Shown piece after piece: positions 20,838 through 30,575 of a DNA stretch of 64,000 nt. Within the stretch, counting starts at the first letter, position 1. Each line of letters starts with the position of its first letter. Made by a program: the position numbers and the translations under genes. The notes under the pieces are model-generated. The model saw nothing but the letters and a program-made list of their open reading frames with translations. It had not been told where the DNA came from and did not search any database. The DNA is from Gammaproteobacteria bacterium (GTDB lineage: Bacteria > Pseudomonadota > Gammaproteobacteria > JAJPIJ01): the NCBI GenBank assembly GCA_035501935.1, contig DATJVC010000030.1:1-64000 (forward strand), written 5' to 3'.

Positions 20838-22733
20838 ATGGCGAATCGATACTCAACGGGCGGTGGGCTGCTGCTGGCGCTAGCCCTGTTCATCGCCGTC
20901 AACCTGCTCGCCAATCTGACGCTGACCTCGTGGCGCCTCGATGTCACCGAGAACAAATTGTTCACGCTGTCGCCGGGCACCAGGAATATTCTCGCGAGCC
21001 TCGAGGAACCGATCACGCTCAAGTATTACTTCTCCAACAAATTGTTCTCAGGCATTCCGCAATACCAGAACTATGGTATACGCGTGCGCGATTTGCTGGA
21101 GGAATACGCCGCCAAGTCGCATGGCAAGCTCAAACTGATGGTGATCGACCCGGAGCCGTTCTCGGAGGCCGAGGATCAGGCCGTCGGCTATGGCGTGCGG
21201 CAGCTGCCGGTGACCGAGACCGGCGACATGGCCTACCTTGGTCTGGTAGGCACCAACACCACCGATGACACCTCCGTCATTCCCTTCTTCCAGCCCAACC
21301 GGGAGGAGGCGCTGGAATACGACCTCACCAAGCTTATTTACAATCTGGCACATCCCAAGAAACGCGTCATCGGCGTGTTGACCACGCTGCCGATGTTCGG
21401 CGGCGCCGATGATCCGGCCAGCGGTCGCCGTGGCTCCCCGCCGTGGGCGTTGATCAACGCGATGCGGGAGGTCTTCGACGTGCGTCAGCTGCGTCCTGAC
21501 GCCGGCGACATCGACGGCGACGTCGACACCCTGATGGTGGTGCACCCCAAGGATTTGCCGGAAACCACGAAGTACGCCATCGATCAATTCGTGCTCAAGG
21601 GCGGCAAGGCCATGGTGTTCGTCGATCCGTTCGCGGAGGCCGATGAGGCCATGCCCAACCCCGATAATCCCACAGTCATGCCCAAGCATGATTCCAACCT
21701 GCCGGACATCTTCCGCGCCTGGGGAATCAAGATGGTGGAAGGCAAGATCGCCGCCGACCCGAACGCCGCCGTGCGCGCCTCATTCACCGGCAACCGTGGC
21801 CCGCAGGAGGTGGATTTCCTGCCGTGGTTGGGGCTTAAGCCGGACAATTTCAATCACGAGGACTTCATCACCGGCCAGTTGAAATCCATCAATCTCGGCA
21901 GCGCCGGGGCGCTGGAGAAAATCGAAGGCGCCACCACGCAGTTGACACCGCTGCTCAAGACCGGTCCGCAGTCCGGATTTCTGGACGCCGAGTCCATCAT
22001 GTTCGTGCGCGACCCGGGCGCGATGCTGCAACAATTCAAACCCGACGGCATCGGCAAGGTGCTGGCCGCGCGCGTCACCGGCCGGGTGAAGACCGCCTTC
22101 CCCAACGGCAAGCCCAAGGAAAAGGACGGCAGTGGCGGTGTGGATCCCGGCTTCGCGGCGGAATCCAGGGACAGCATCCATGTCATCGTGGTCGCCGACA
22201 CCGATATCATCTCCGATCGCTTCTGGGTGCGCGGACAAAACGTCATGGGCGTCAACGTGCCCACGCCCATCGCCGACAACGGCGATTTCGTCATCAACGC
22301 GCTCGACAACCTGGGCGGCAACGATGACTTGATCAGCCTGCGCAGCCGTGGCCAGTTCCGCCGCCCGTTCACGGTGGTGGAACAGATCCAGCGCGAGGCC
22401 GAGGCCCAGTTCCGCGACAAGGCACAGGCGCTGCAAACGCGTCTCGAAGAGACCGAAAAGAAGATCCGCGAACTGCAACAGCAAAAAGACGAAAAAGCCA
22501 AGGCCCTGCTGAGTCCCGCCCAACGGCAGGCCATCGACAAGTTCAAGGCCGAACAGGTCTCCACCCGCCGGGAATTGCGCAACGTCCAGCATGATCTGCG
22601 CAAGAACATCGAAAGCCTGGGCACGCTCCTGCGGGTGATCAACATCGGCCTGATTCCGCTGGCACTGGGTTGCGTTGCGTTCGCAGCCATGATGTACCGC
22701 TATCTGCGCCGCCGGCGCCGGCGCGCGGCCTGA
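20838..22733 (+). CDS. GldG-like auxiliary protein of the ABC transporter
   Basis: Protein of 631 residues from ATG 20838. An N-terminal membrane helix (about 10-30) leads into a large extracytoplasmic region of the GldG/DUF7088 type (RLDVTENKLFTLSPGTRNIL near the start). A coiled coil at about 510-590 rich in Glu, Gln and Lys is followed by a C-terminal membrane helix and an arginine-rich tail. In gliding Bacteroidetes GldG works with GldA/GldF; in proteobacteria the role is undetermined. Confidence 0.9.
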   Translation: MANRYSTGGGLLLALALFIAVNLLANLTLTSWRLDVTENKLFTLSPGTRNILASLEEPITLKYYFSNKLFSGIPQYQNYGIRVRDLLEEYAAKSHGKLKLMVIDPEPFSEAEDQAVGYGVRQLPVTETGDMAYLGLVGTNTTDDTSVIPFFQPNREEALEYDLTKLIYNLAHPKKRVIGVLTTLPMFGGADDPASGRRGSPPWALINAMREVFDVRQLRPDAGDIDGDVDTLMVVHPKDLPETTKYAIDQFVLKGGKAMVFVDPFAEADEAMPNPDNPTVMPKHDSNLPDIFRAWGIKMVEGKIAADPNAAVRASFTGNRGPQEVDFLPWLGLKPDNFNHEDFITGQLKSINLGSAGALEKIEGATTQLTPLLKTGPQSGFLDAESIMFVRDPGAMLQQFKPDGIGKVLAARVTGRVKTAFPNGKPKEKDGSGGVDPGFAAESRDSIHVIVVADTDIISDRFWVRGQNVMGVNVPTPIADNGDFVINALDNLGGNDDLISLRSRGQFRRPFTVVEQIQREAEAQFRDKAQALQTRLEETEKKIRELQQQKDEKAKALLSPAQRQAIDKFKAEQVSTRRELRNVQHDLRKNIESLGTLLRVINIGLIPLALGCVAFAAMMYRYLRRRRRRAA

Positions 22734-22743
22734 GGAGTTGCTT

Positions 22744-23982
22744 ATGCGTCGCCCACTACTACCCATCATCACCGTCCTTGTCGTCGCAGCGGCGGCCTGG
22801 GTCGCCTACTGGCGTGCACCATCCACCGATGTCGGCACCCCGCCCCTGCTTCCAGAATTCGTGGCGCACGTGAACGACGTGGCGCGCGTGGAAATCACCA
22901 CGCGGCTGAACAAAACGCTGCTCAGGCGCAATGGGGATCGCTGGCTGATTGAGAATCGCGACGACTATCCGGCGGTGTTCGAGAACGTCAAAAGCGCCAT
23001 ACTCGGTCTTTCGGAACTTAAGATATTGGAAGCCAAAACGCGCAAGCCGGACCTGTATTCACGGCTGGGCGTGGAGGATGTGCAAAGCGAAAAATCAGCT
23101 TCCATGCTGATTCAGCTGAAGGACGCGAAGGGTGGCAATCTGGCGGCCGTCATCCTTGGCAAATCCCGCGAAGGCGGCGACGAGGGCCCGCTGGCCAATA
23201 GCCGCTATGTCCGGGTACAGGGCCAGGAGCAGTCCTTCCTAGTCAAGGGCCCGCTTGAGGTCAGTGCCGATCCGATGACCTGGGTCAGTCGCGATCTCAT
23301 GGACATCCGCGGCGGCCGCGTCCGGGAAGTAACCATTGAACGTCCCGGTGAGCCGACGGTGACCGCCCGCCGCGATAAACCCGAAGACATCGAATTGACC
23401 CTGCAGGATGTCCCCGAAGATCACGTCGTCCGCTCGGTTTCCGTTGTCACCAGCCTGAGCACGGCGCTGGAGGAATTGCGTCTCGATGACGTCCGCGCCC
23501 GCCGCGCGCTCAATTGGCCGCAACAAACGACAACCACCACGTTGCACACCTTCGACGGCCTGACTGCCGTCGTGCGCGTTGCCGATATCGACGGGCGCAA
23601 ATATGCCGCCTTCGAATTCAGCGTGGAACCGGGCGCCGAAACCAATCCGGTGCCGGAAACCGGGGAGGAATCGCCGGTGATCGGCATGGAAGGCAAGCCC
23701 GCGCCAGCCAATCCCGCCAAGAACAAACCTACGCTTACGGTCGGGCAGCAGGTTGCCGATCTGGACGCGAAGGTGAAGAATTGGGCCTACGTGTTGCCGG
23801 ATTACAAGTTCGACATGCTCACGCGTACCAAGGATTCACTCATCGCCGAGAAGAAAAAGCCCGCTCCGCCGCCGCCGCCGGTCAAGGACCCTTTGAAGGT
23901 CGAACATTACGACCAGGACGGAAAACTGATTCCTGAATCACCGGAAGCCCCGGTACCCGTCAGACCCTCCCCGCCCCGATAG
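22744..23982 (+). CDS. DUF4340 protein of the Gld-type ABC operon
   Basis: Protein of 412 residues beginning at ATG 22744, chosen over TTG 22738 because GAGGAG (22732-22737) is correctly spaced to it. A membrane anchor (about residues 5-22) precedes a DUF4340 region with repeated units of the type RVEITTR and VREVTIERPG. The C-terminus is Pro/Lys rich and probably disordered. It always travels with GldG-like genes in such operons, suggesting an envelope partner of the transporter. Function unknown. Confidence 0.85.
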   Translation: MRRPLLPIITVLVVAAAAWVAYWRAPSTDVGTPPLLPEFVAHVNDVARVEITTRLNKTLLRRNGDRWLIENRDDYPAVFENVKSAILGLSELKILEAKTRKPDLYSRLGVEDVQSEKSASMLIQLKDAKGGNLAAVILGKSREGGDEGPLANSRYVRVQGQEQSFLVKGPLEVSADPMTWVSRDLMDIRGGRVREVTIERPGEPTVTARRDKPEDIELTLQDVPEDHVVRSVSVVTSLSTALEELRLDDVRARRALNWPQQTTTTTLHTFDGLTAVVRVADIDGRKYAAFEFSVEPGAETNPVPETGEESPVIGMEGKPAPANPAKNKPTLTVGQQVADLDAKVKNWAYVLPDYKFDMLTRTKDSLIAEKKKPAPPPPPVKDPLKVEHYDQDGKLIPESPEAPVPVRPSPPR

Positions 23983-24006
23983 TCCCTTCGCGGTCTGTGA
24001 GCCGCG

Positions 24007-24035
24007 TGCACAGGTGGAAGCCCGCACGTTATACT
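24007..24035 (+). promoter_or_regulatory. Predicted promoter of glyQS-gmhB-plsC
   Basis: TGCACA (24007-24012, four of six consensus bases) and TATACT (24030-24035, five of six) are separated by exactly 17 bases. Predicted start near 24042, leaving a leader of about 73 bases before the glyQ ATG. Confidence 0.5.
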
Positions 24036-24114
24036 GCGTGCTTGCTTCCATGCTGAACTCCTTCATTTTATTCCAAACTTGTGACCGATCCGCCGCCGGG
24101 CGGCGCAACGCCGC

Positions 24115-25032
24115 ATGACCTCGCCTTCGTTCCAGAGTTTTCAGGATTTGATCCATGCCCTCCAGCGTTACTGGGTGGGACAGGGCTGCGTGCTGGAGCA
24201 GCCGTACGACATGGAGATGGGGGCCGGTACGTTTCATCCTGCGACCTTTTTGCGCGCCATCGGCCCCGAACCGTGGTATGCCGCCTATGTGCAGCCCTCG
24301 CGCCGCCCCACCGATGGCCGTTACGGCGAGAATCCCAATCGCTTGCAGCGCTACTTTCAGTTGCAGGTCAACCTCAAGCCTTCGCCGCCCGACATTCAGG
24401 AGCTATACCTCGATTCGTTGCGCCATCTGGGCATCGATCCCTTGGTCCACGACATACGTTTCGTCGAGGACAACTGGGAATCACCCACGCTTGGCGCCTG
24501 GGGCCTGGGCTGGGAGGTCTGGCTCAACGGCATGGAGATCAGCCAGTTCACTTATTTTCAGCAGGTCGGCGGGCTGGATTGCCGGCCGGTCGCCGGCGAG
24601 ATTACCTATGGCCTCGAACGCATCGCGATGGCGTTGCAGAACACCGACAATGTTTTCGATCTGATCTGGGCCGTGACGCCGGCGGGGAAAATCACCTACG
24701 GCGACATCTACAGGCAAAATGAAGAGGAACAATCCGCTTACAACTTCGAGCACGCCGACATTGCCGCGCTGACTGATGGATTCGGCATCTGCGAGCGTGA
24801 ATCACGGAAGTTGATCGAGCAGCAGTTGCCGCTGCCCGCGTATGAACAGGTGTTGAAGGCCTCGCATATCTTCAATTTGCTGGACGCGCGCCGGGCCGTG
24901 TCGGTGACCGAACGGCAACGTTATATTCTGCGCGTCCGCACGCTGGCGCGCGCGGTGGCGGAGTGTTACCTGGCCCGCCGCGAGGCGCTGGGCTTCCCGT
25001 TGTTGAAAACCCCGGTGCGGCCGCATGGCTGA
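24115..25032 (+). CDS. glyQ: Glycyl-tRNA synthetase alpha subunit
   Basis: Class II catalytic subunit of the heterotetrameric bacterial glycyl-tRNA synthetase; activates glycine and charges tRNA-Gly. It has 305 residues (E. coli 303). It carries [20 protein letters not shown] near the N-terminus and [11 protein letters not shown], plus the class II motif 3 region [10 protein letters not shown]. It overlaps glyS by 8 bases. Confidence 0.98.
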   Translation: MTSPSFQSFQDLIHALQRYWVGQGCVLEQPYDMEMGAGTFHPATFLRAIGPEPWYAAYVQPSRRPTDGRYGENPNRLQRYFQLQVNLKPSPPDIQELYLDSLRHLGIDPLVHDIRFVEDNWESPTLGAWGLGWEVWLNGMEISQFTYFQQVGGLDCRPVAGEITYGLERIAMALQNTDNVFDLIWAVTPAGKITYGDIYRQNEEEQSAYNFEHADIAALTDGFGICERESRKLIEQQLPLPAYEQVLKASHIFNLLDARRAVSVTERQRYILRVRTLARAVAECYLARREALGFPLLKTPVRPHG

Positions 25033-27103
25033 CCATCGCGACCTGCTGATCGAGATCGGCACCGAAGAACTGCCGCCCAAGGCGTTGCGCGCGCTGGCCA
25101 CGGCGTTTGCTGATCACGTCTGGAGGGGATTGAGCGAAGCCGGCATACCCCGCCACGGCGAACTTCGCGCGTATGCCAGCCCGCGTCGCCTTGGGGTGTT
25201 TATCGGACAGCTCTTTGAACGCGGCCTTGCCGTCGGCACAAAAAGCTGGGGGCCCTTTGTCAAAGCGGCCTTTGATGAAAAAGGCAATCCCACTGCCGCC
25301 GCCCAAGGCTTTGCCTCGAATTGCGGCGTCGAGGTGAAAGACCTGCAGACGCTGCAAACGGACAAGGGACCGCGCCTTTACTATGAAGGCGAGAAACCGG
25401 GCCGGGTCACCGTTGAACTGGTACCCGCCATTGTGCAAAAGGCGCTGGATAAATTGCCCATCCCCAGGCGCATGCGCTGGGGAGACGGGGACGCGCAGTT
25501 CGTACGGCCGGTGCATTGGGTGGTGCTGCTCTTCGGTGAGACCGTCATCGACGCGGAGTTGCTGGGCGTGCGCGCCAACCGTTACACGCGCGGCCACCGC
25601 TTCCTGCATCCCGCGCCCATTCATCTCGATCAGCCGCGCGATTATGAAGATGCCCTGGAAAGACGCGGCTACGTCATCCCTGATTTTGAGCGACGGCGTG
25701 AACGGGTTCAGGAAGAAGTGCTGGCCGCCGCTGCGCGGGAGGACGCGCATGCAGAGATCACAGGCATGCTGCTGGATGAGGTCACGGCGCTGTGTGAATG
25801 GCCGCAAGCCTTGATCGGCGATTTCGACCCCTCGTTTCTGGAGCTGCCGGAAGAGGTGATTGCCGCCGTGCTCAGGGATCAGCAGCGCTGCTTTCCGCTG
25901 CGCACCAAAGATGGCCGTTTGTTGCCACGGTTCGTCGCCATCGCCAACATCCCAAGCCGCGATCCCGGGCTGGTACGGCATGGCAACGAGCGCGTCATCC
26001 GCCCACGGCTGACGGACGCCGCTTTTTTCTGGTGCCGGGATCGGGATACCCCGCTGCACGACCGCCTCAAGGGATTAAAGGAAGTCGTCTTTCAGAAGCA
26101 ACTCGGTACGCTGTACGACAAGACCCAGCGCGTTTCCAAGCTTGCCGTCCGGATAGCGAAGCACGCTGGCGCTGATGCCGCCCATACCAAACGCGCGGCC
26201 GAACTGTCACGTTGCGATTTATTGACGCAAATGGTGGGTGAATTCCCGGAATTGCAAGGCATCATGGGCCGCCATTACGCCGCGCATGACGGCGAACCGG
26301 CGGAAGTCTGTACCGCCATCGACGAGATGTACCGCCCGCGCTTTGCCGGCGACGTCCTGCCGAAGACACCGGTGGGCCGGGCGCTGGCACTTGCGGACAA
26401 ACTCGACACGCTCGCCGGATTGTTTGGTGCCGGAGAGATTCCAACTGGAGACAAAGATCCATTCGGACTGCGGCGCGCCGCTCTCGGCGCAGTCAGGATT
26501 ATCGTGGAGTGTGAACTGCCGTTTCCACTGCAGGAATTGATCAACAATGCATTTGCGGCCTACGAGGGTAAAGTCGGCGACGCGCATGCTGACCTTGAAA
26601 CATATATGTTCGAACGTTTCGCGAGCTATCTGAAGGACTCGGGGTTCTCGACACTCCAAGTGGAGGCGGTCCTGAGCCAGCGGCCCGAACGGCTCAGTTC
26701 GGTCCCGCGCCAGCTGGAGGCGGTAAAGGCATTTCAGGCCCTGCCGGAGGCCGAAAGCCTTGCCGCGGCAAACAAGCGTGTCGCGAACATACTCAGGCAG
26801 GCGGAAGCCAGGGGCGAGCGATTTGAAGCCGCCGATGAAAAACATCTCAAGGAACCTGCAGAACGTGCGTTATATGACTCCTTGACCGTCGTCTCCAAAA
26901 AAGCGATGGCCTTCTTCGAGCACGGCGACTATACCGGCTATCTCAAGTCGTTCGCGGTTCTAAAAACGTCAATAGACGCATTCTTTGACTCGGTGATGGT
27001 GATGGTCGATGATCCGATCTTGCGTCGCAACCGGCTCGCGTTGCTCGCCGATTTGCGGCTTAAAATGAATCGCGTGGCGGATATCTCCAAACTCGCGTCA
27101 TGA
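25025..27103 (+). CDS. glyS: Glycyl-tRNA synthetase beta subunit
   Basis: tRNA-recognition subunit of glycyl-tRNA synthetase, 692 residues (E. coli 689). It opens [16 protein letters not shown], the GlyS hallmark, and has RFLHPAPI, an HD-like central region ([18 protein letters not shown]) and a C-terminal DALR-like anticodon-binding domain. Overlaps glyQ upstream by 8 and gmhB downstream by 4 bases. Confidence 0.98.
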   Translation: MADHRDLLIEIGTEELPPKALRALATAFADHVWRGLSEAGIPRHGELRAYASPRRLGVFIGQLFERGLAVGTKSWGPFVKAAFDEKGNPTAAAQGFASNCGVEVKDLQTLQTDKGPRLYYEGEKPGRVTVELVPAIVQKALDKLPIPRRMRWGDGDAQFVRPVHWVVLLFGETVIDAELLGVRANRYTRGHRFLHPAPIHLDQPRDYEDALERRGYVIPDFERRRERVQEEVLAAAAREDAHAEITGMLLDEVTALCEWPQALIGDFDPSFLELPEEVIAAVLRDQQRCFPLRTKDGRLLPRFVAIANIPSRDPGLVRHGNERVIRPRLTDAAFFWCRDRDTPLHDRLKGLKEVVFQKQLGTLYDKTQRVSKLAVRIAKHAGADAAHTKRAAELSRCDLLTQMVGEFPELQGIMGRHYAAHDGEPAEVCTAIDEMYRPRFAGDVLPKTPVGRALALADKLDTLAGLFGAGEIPTGDKDPFGLRRAALGAVRIIVECELPFPLQELINNAFAAYEGKVGDAHADLETYMFERFASYLKDSGFSTLQVEAVLSQRPERLSSVPRQLEAVKAFQALPEAESLAAANKRVANILRQAEARGERFEAADEKHLKEPAERALYDSLTVVSKKAMAFFEHGDYTGYLKSFAVLKTSIDAFFDSVMVMVDDPILRRNRLALLADLRLKMNRVADISKLAS

Positions 27104-27654
27104 GACTGCTCATTCTTGATCGCGACGGGGTCATCAACGAAGACTCCGACGCCTTCATCAAGCATCCAGACGAGTGGGTGCCGATAGAAGGCAGCCTGCA
27201 TGCCATCGCCATGGCCACCCGCGCTGGCGCGCGCGTGGTGGTGTGCACCAACCAATCCGGTATCGCCCGCGGCCTGTTCGATCTCAACCGTCTGCATCAG
27301 ATCCACCAGAAAATGCTGGCGGCGGCCAAGGCGGCGGGCGGGGTGATCGATGCGATTTTTTTCTGCCCGCACGCGCCGGAGGAGAAATGCGACTGCCGCA
27401 AGCCCCAGCCGGGGATGCTGCACGAGGTTGCGCGCCGGCTGCGCGTGCCGCTTGAATACGTGCCGGCCATCGGTGATCGGGAAAGCGATATCGCGGCGGC
27501 GCGGGCCGCGGGCGCGCGGCCGGTGCTGGTGCTGACCGGCGCCGGCAGGGAGACCGCGGACATCATTGGCCAGGCGAAGGACGTCGCGGTTTATCCCGAT
27601 CTCGCCGCCGTCGTCGAGCACCTGCTGGCCACGGAATGGGTCGGCTCGCATTAG
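27100..27654 (+). CDS. gmhB: D-glycero-beta-D-manno-heptose-1,7-bisphosphate 7-phosphatase
   Basis: HAD-superfamily phosphatase of 184 residues that removes the 7-phosphate in ADP-heptose synthesis for LPS core. Seen: catalytic DRDGVINED near residue 6, the motif CTNQSGIARG, a zinc site made by CPH...KCDCRKP, and the final GDRESDIAAARAAG with Mg2+-binding acids. The glyS-gmhB-plsC order is common in gammaproteobacteria. Cytosolic. Confidence 0.95.
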   Translation: MRLLILDRDGVINEDSDAFIKHPDEWVPIEGSLHAIAMATRAGARVVVCTNQSGIARGLFDLNRLHQIHQKMLAAAKAAGGVIDAIFFCPHAPEEKCDCRKPQPGMLHEVARRLRVPLEYVPAIGDRESDIAAARAAGARPVLVLTGAGRETADIIGQAKDVAVYPDLAAVVEHLLATEWVGSH

Positions 27655-27668
27655 CGCTTATCTCATGA

Positions 27669-28388
27669 ATGCTTGACACACTGCGCGCACTCCTGTTTTA
27701 CGCCGGTCTGCTGCCGCATACCATCCTTTTCGCCCTGCTCGGCATCGTCGTGCGGCCACTGCCTTTTTTCCCGCGTTATTGGGTCGTCACCCGTTGGACG
27801 CATATCACGCTGTGGTGGCTGAAGTGCTGTTGCGGACTCACGCATCACGTACGGGGAATGGAAAACATCCCGCCCGGACCCGCCATCATCATGTGCAAAC
27901 ACCAGTCGGCATGGGAAACCATGGCGCTGCAATTGATTTTCCCGCCGCAGGTCTGGGTGTTGAAGCGCGAACTGTTGTGGATCCCCTTCTTCGGCTGGGG
28001 ACTGGCGAGCCTGGAGCCGATTGCGCTCAACCGGCGGGCGGGCCACAAGGCGCTGCGCCAGTTGGTCGCTCAGGGAAAGCAGCGCCTGGCGCGTGGCATC
28101 TGGGTCACCCTGTTTCCGGAGGGCACGCGCACTGCGCCCGGCCATCGCCGGCGCTACAATATCGGCGGCGGATTGCTGGCGGCGGAGACTGGCGTCCCAA
28201 TCGTGCCGGTCGCGCACAACGCCGGGACGTACTGGCCAAGGCTCAGCCTGCGCAAGCGGCCGGGATGCATTGAACTCGTCATCGGTCCTGTCATATCCGT
28301 CAACGGGCGCGATGCGCGCGAGATCGTGGCGCTTGCCGAGGAGTGGATCGAGTCGACCGCACAGGCACTTTTACAAGAATCCTCTTAG
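27669..28388 (+). CDS. plsC: 1-acyl-sn-glycerol-3-phosphate acyltransferase
   Basis: Inner-membrane acyltransferase making phosphatidic acid, 239 residues. An N-terminal hydrophobic segment (about 5-30) precedes the acyltransferase box. The catalytic box is KHQSAWET, i.e. His78-x4-Glu83 instead of the textbook His-x4-Asp; this variant is a known branch. The phosphate-binding FPEGTR is at 149-154. 14 bases after gmhB, so same operon. Confidence 0.92.
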   Translation: MLDTLRALLFYAGLLPHTILFALLGIVVRPLPFFPRYWVVTRWTHITLWWLKCCCGLTHHVRGMENIPPGPAIIMCKHQSAWETMALQLIFPPQVWVLKRELLWIPFFGWGLASLEPIALNRRAGHKALRQLVAQGKQRLARGIWVTLFPEGTRTAPGHRRRYNIGGGLLAAETGVPIVPVAHNAGTYWPRLSLRKRPGCIELVIGPVISVNGRDAREIVALAEEWIESTAQALLQESS

Positions 28389-28510
28389 TATATGTACCCA
28401 AGGATGGGCTAGAATTATAGAGTTGGAAGGTGGGGTTATCTGTCACCTTCTGAATTTATTAAAAAAACTTTTGTCATAAAAATCACGGTTTTTAATTGTG
28501 CCGACTCGCC
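28389..28510 (+). promoter_or_regulatory. Leader region upstream of the fds operon
   Basis: AT-rich 122-base gap. It contains an inverted repeat GAAGGTG-N11-CACCTTC (28426-28450), a possible operator or weak stem, and TTGTCA (28471-28476), which could be a -35 box but lacks a good -10 partner. No FNR- or ModE-type dyad is seen here. No regulator gene of the FdsR type is adjacent. Confidence 0.3.
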
Positions 28511-28993
28511 ATGAAAACATCAACAACCAAAGAGCAGCAACTCATTGCCGAGGTCATCGAGGAGCTTAAAACCTTGCCCGGTGCGTTATTGCCTGTGCTG
28601 CATCGGATCCAGGACGCGTTGGGATACATCCCCGCGGATGCGATACCCGCGGTTGCTGAGGGCTTGAATCTTTCCCGCGCCGAAGTCCACGGCGTCATCA
28701 CGTTCTATCATCACTTCCGCACCACGCCGCCTGGGCGCCACACCCTTCAAATATGCCGTGCCGAATCCTGCCAGTCCATGGGGTCGGAGGCGCTTGAGCA
28801 ACATGCCAAGCGGCGGCTCGGCATCGACTACCACGAGACCACCACTGACGGCAGTTATTCGCTCGAGCCGGTCTACTGCCTGGGCAACTGCGCCTGTTCG
28901 CCAGCGGTGATGATCGATCATGAACTCCACGGCCGCGTGACGCCGGAGCGCCTGGACGCCATTCTTGCCGAGACCGCGGAGGATGGCCGATGA
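28511..28993 (+). CDS. fdsG: NAD-dependent formate dehydrogenase gamma subunit
   Basis: NuoE-like [2Fe-2S] subunit of the soluble NAD-linked formate dehydrogenase, 160 residues from ATG 28511. The thioredoxin-like C-terminal half carries the cluster ligands Cys82, Cys87 (CRAESC), Cys123 and Cys127 (CLGNC). It overlaps fdsB by 4 bases. The order G-B-A-C-D matches the fds operon of Cupriavidus and Rhodobacter, distinguishing it from complex I nuoE. Confidence 0.94.
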   Translation: MKTSTTKEQQLIAEVIEELKTLPGALLPVLHRIQDALGYIPADAIPAVAEGLNLSRAEVHGVITFYHHFRTTPPGRHTLQICRAESCQSMGSEALEQHAKRRLGIDYHETTTDGSYSLEPVYCLGNCACSPAVMIDHELHGRVTPERLDAILAETAEDGR

Positions 28994-30540
28994 GCGTTAC
29001 GGTCTACGTGCCGCGCGACGCCGCGGCGCTGTCACTCGGCGCAGACAAGGTGGCGCGACAGATCGCCGCGGAATCCGCACGCCATGGCGCCGCAATCAAT
29101 CTGGTGCGCAACGGCTCCCGTGGCATGTTCTGGCTGGAGCCCATGGTGGAGGTGCAAACTCCGGCCGGGCGCATCGCCTATGGGCCGGTGCGGCCTGAAG
29201 ACGTCTCATCGCTCTTTGAACGCAATTTTCTTCAGGGCGGCGAACACCCGCTCAAGCTTGGCACCGCCGCGGAGATCCCGTACCTCAAAAAACAGGAACG
29301 GCTGACCTTTGCCCGCGTCGGCATCACCGACCCGCTGTCGCTCGAAGAGTATCTGGCGCATGACGGTTATCGAGGCTTAAAGCGCACCCTAAACATGGAC
29401 GGCGCCGCCATCGTGCAGGAAGTGACCGATTCCGGCCTGCGCGGTCGCGGCGGCGCGGCATTCCCCACCGGCATCAAGTGGCGCACCGTGCTCAACACCG
29501 CCGCAGATCAGAAATACGTCGTTTGCAACGCCGACGAGGGTGATTCGGGCACCTTCTCCGATCGCATGATCATGGAAGGTGACCCCTTCGTGCTGATTGA
29601 AGGCATGACCATCGCCGGCATCGCGGTGGGGGCAACGCAGGGTTATATCTATGTGCGCTCCGAATACCCGCATGCCCTTGATGTGCTCAACGAGGCAATC
29701 AAGATCGCCTACGGCAAGGGTTATCTGGGTGACAACATCATCGGCAGCGGCAAACGCTTCGACCTCGAAGTGCGCCGCGCCGCCGGCGCCTATATCTGCG
29801 GCGAGGAAACGGCCATGCTCGAAAGCCTCGAAGGCAAACGCGGCATGGTGCGGTTCAAACCACCGCTGCCGGCAATCCAGGGGCTGTTCGGCAAGCCGAC
29901 CATCATCAACAATGTGATTTCGCTGGCGTCGGTGCCGATCATCCTCGACAAGGGCGCGACTTATTACAAGGATTTCGGCATGGGGCGTTCGCGCGGCACC
30001 CTGCCCATTCAGCTTGCCGGGAACATCAAGTATGGCGGCCTGGTCGAAAAGGCATTCGGCGTCACACTGCGGGAATTGCTCTATGACTATGGCGGCGGTT
30101 CCGCCAGCGGCCGCCCGATTCGCGCCGTACAGGTGGGCGGGCCGTTGGGCGCGTATGTACCTGAATCGCAATTTGATACGCCCTTCGACTACGAAGCCTT
30201 CGCCAAGAATTGGGCGATGATCGGGCATGGCGGCATCGTGGCCTTTGATGACACCGTCAACATGGCCAGGATGGCCCGTTTTGCCATGGAGTTCTGCGCC
30301 ATCGAGTCCTGCGGCAAGTGCACCCCCTGCCGCATCGGCTCCACCCGCGGGGTGGAGGTCATCGACCGCATCATGGCCCATATCGAACATGGTAAAAACG
30401 TGACGTTATTGCGTGATTTGTGCGACACTATGTTAAACGGGTCGCTTTGCGCTCTGGGCGGTATGACGCCCTATCCGGTGTTGAGCGCGCTGAACCATTT
30501 CCCGGAAGACTTTGGCGCCGCTGGGGCAAAAGTCGCCTGA
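28990..30540 (+). CDS. fdsB: NAD-dependent formate dehydrogenase beta subunit
   Basis: NuoF-like diaphorase subunit of 516 residues that passes electrons from formate to NAD+. An extra N-terminal thioredoxin-like part (about 1-110) is fused ahead of the NuoF core, as in FdsB. Seen: NADH/FMN loop [10 protein letters not shown] near residue 153, [15 protein letters not shown], and the [4Fe-4S] motif SCGKCTPCR with a later Cys. Cytosolic; partner of FdsG and FdsA. Confidence 0.95.
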   Translation: MSVTVYVPRDAAALSLGADKVARQIAAESARHGAAINLVRNGSRGMFWLEPMVEVQTPAGRIAYGPVRPEDVSSLFERNFLQGGEHPLKLGTAAEIPYLKKQERLTFARVGITDPLSLEEYLAHDGYRGLKRTLNMDGAAIVQEVTDSGLRGRGGAAFPTGIKWRTVLNTAADQKYVVCNADEGDSGTFSDRMIMEGDPFVLIEGMTIAGIAVGATQGYIYVRSEYPHALDVLNEAIKIAYGKGYLGDNIIGSGKRFDLEVRRAAGAYICGEETAMLESLEGKRGMVRFKPPLPAIQGLFGKPTIINNVISLASVPIILDKGATYYKDFGMGRSRGTLPIQLAGNIKYGGLVEKAFGVTLRELLYDYGGGSASGRPIRAVQVGGPLGAYVPESQFDTPFDYEAFAKNWAMIGHGGIVAFDDTVNMARMARFAMEFCAIESCGKCTPCRIGSTRGVEVIDRIMAHIEHGKNVTLLRDLCDTMLNGSLCALGGMTPYPVLSALNHFPEDFGAAGAKVA

Positions 30541-30575
30541 CTTAGCTTGCGTTTACGCGCAAGGAGGGTACGACG

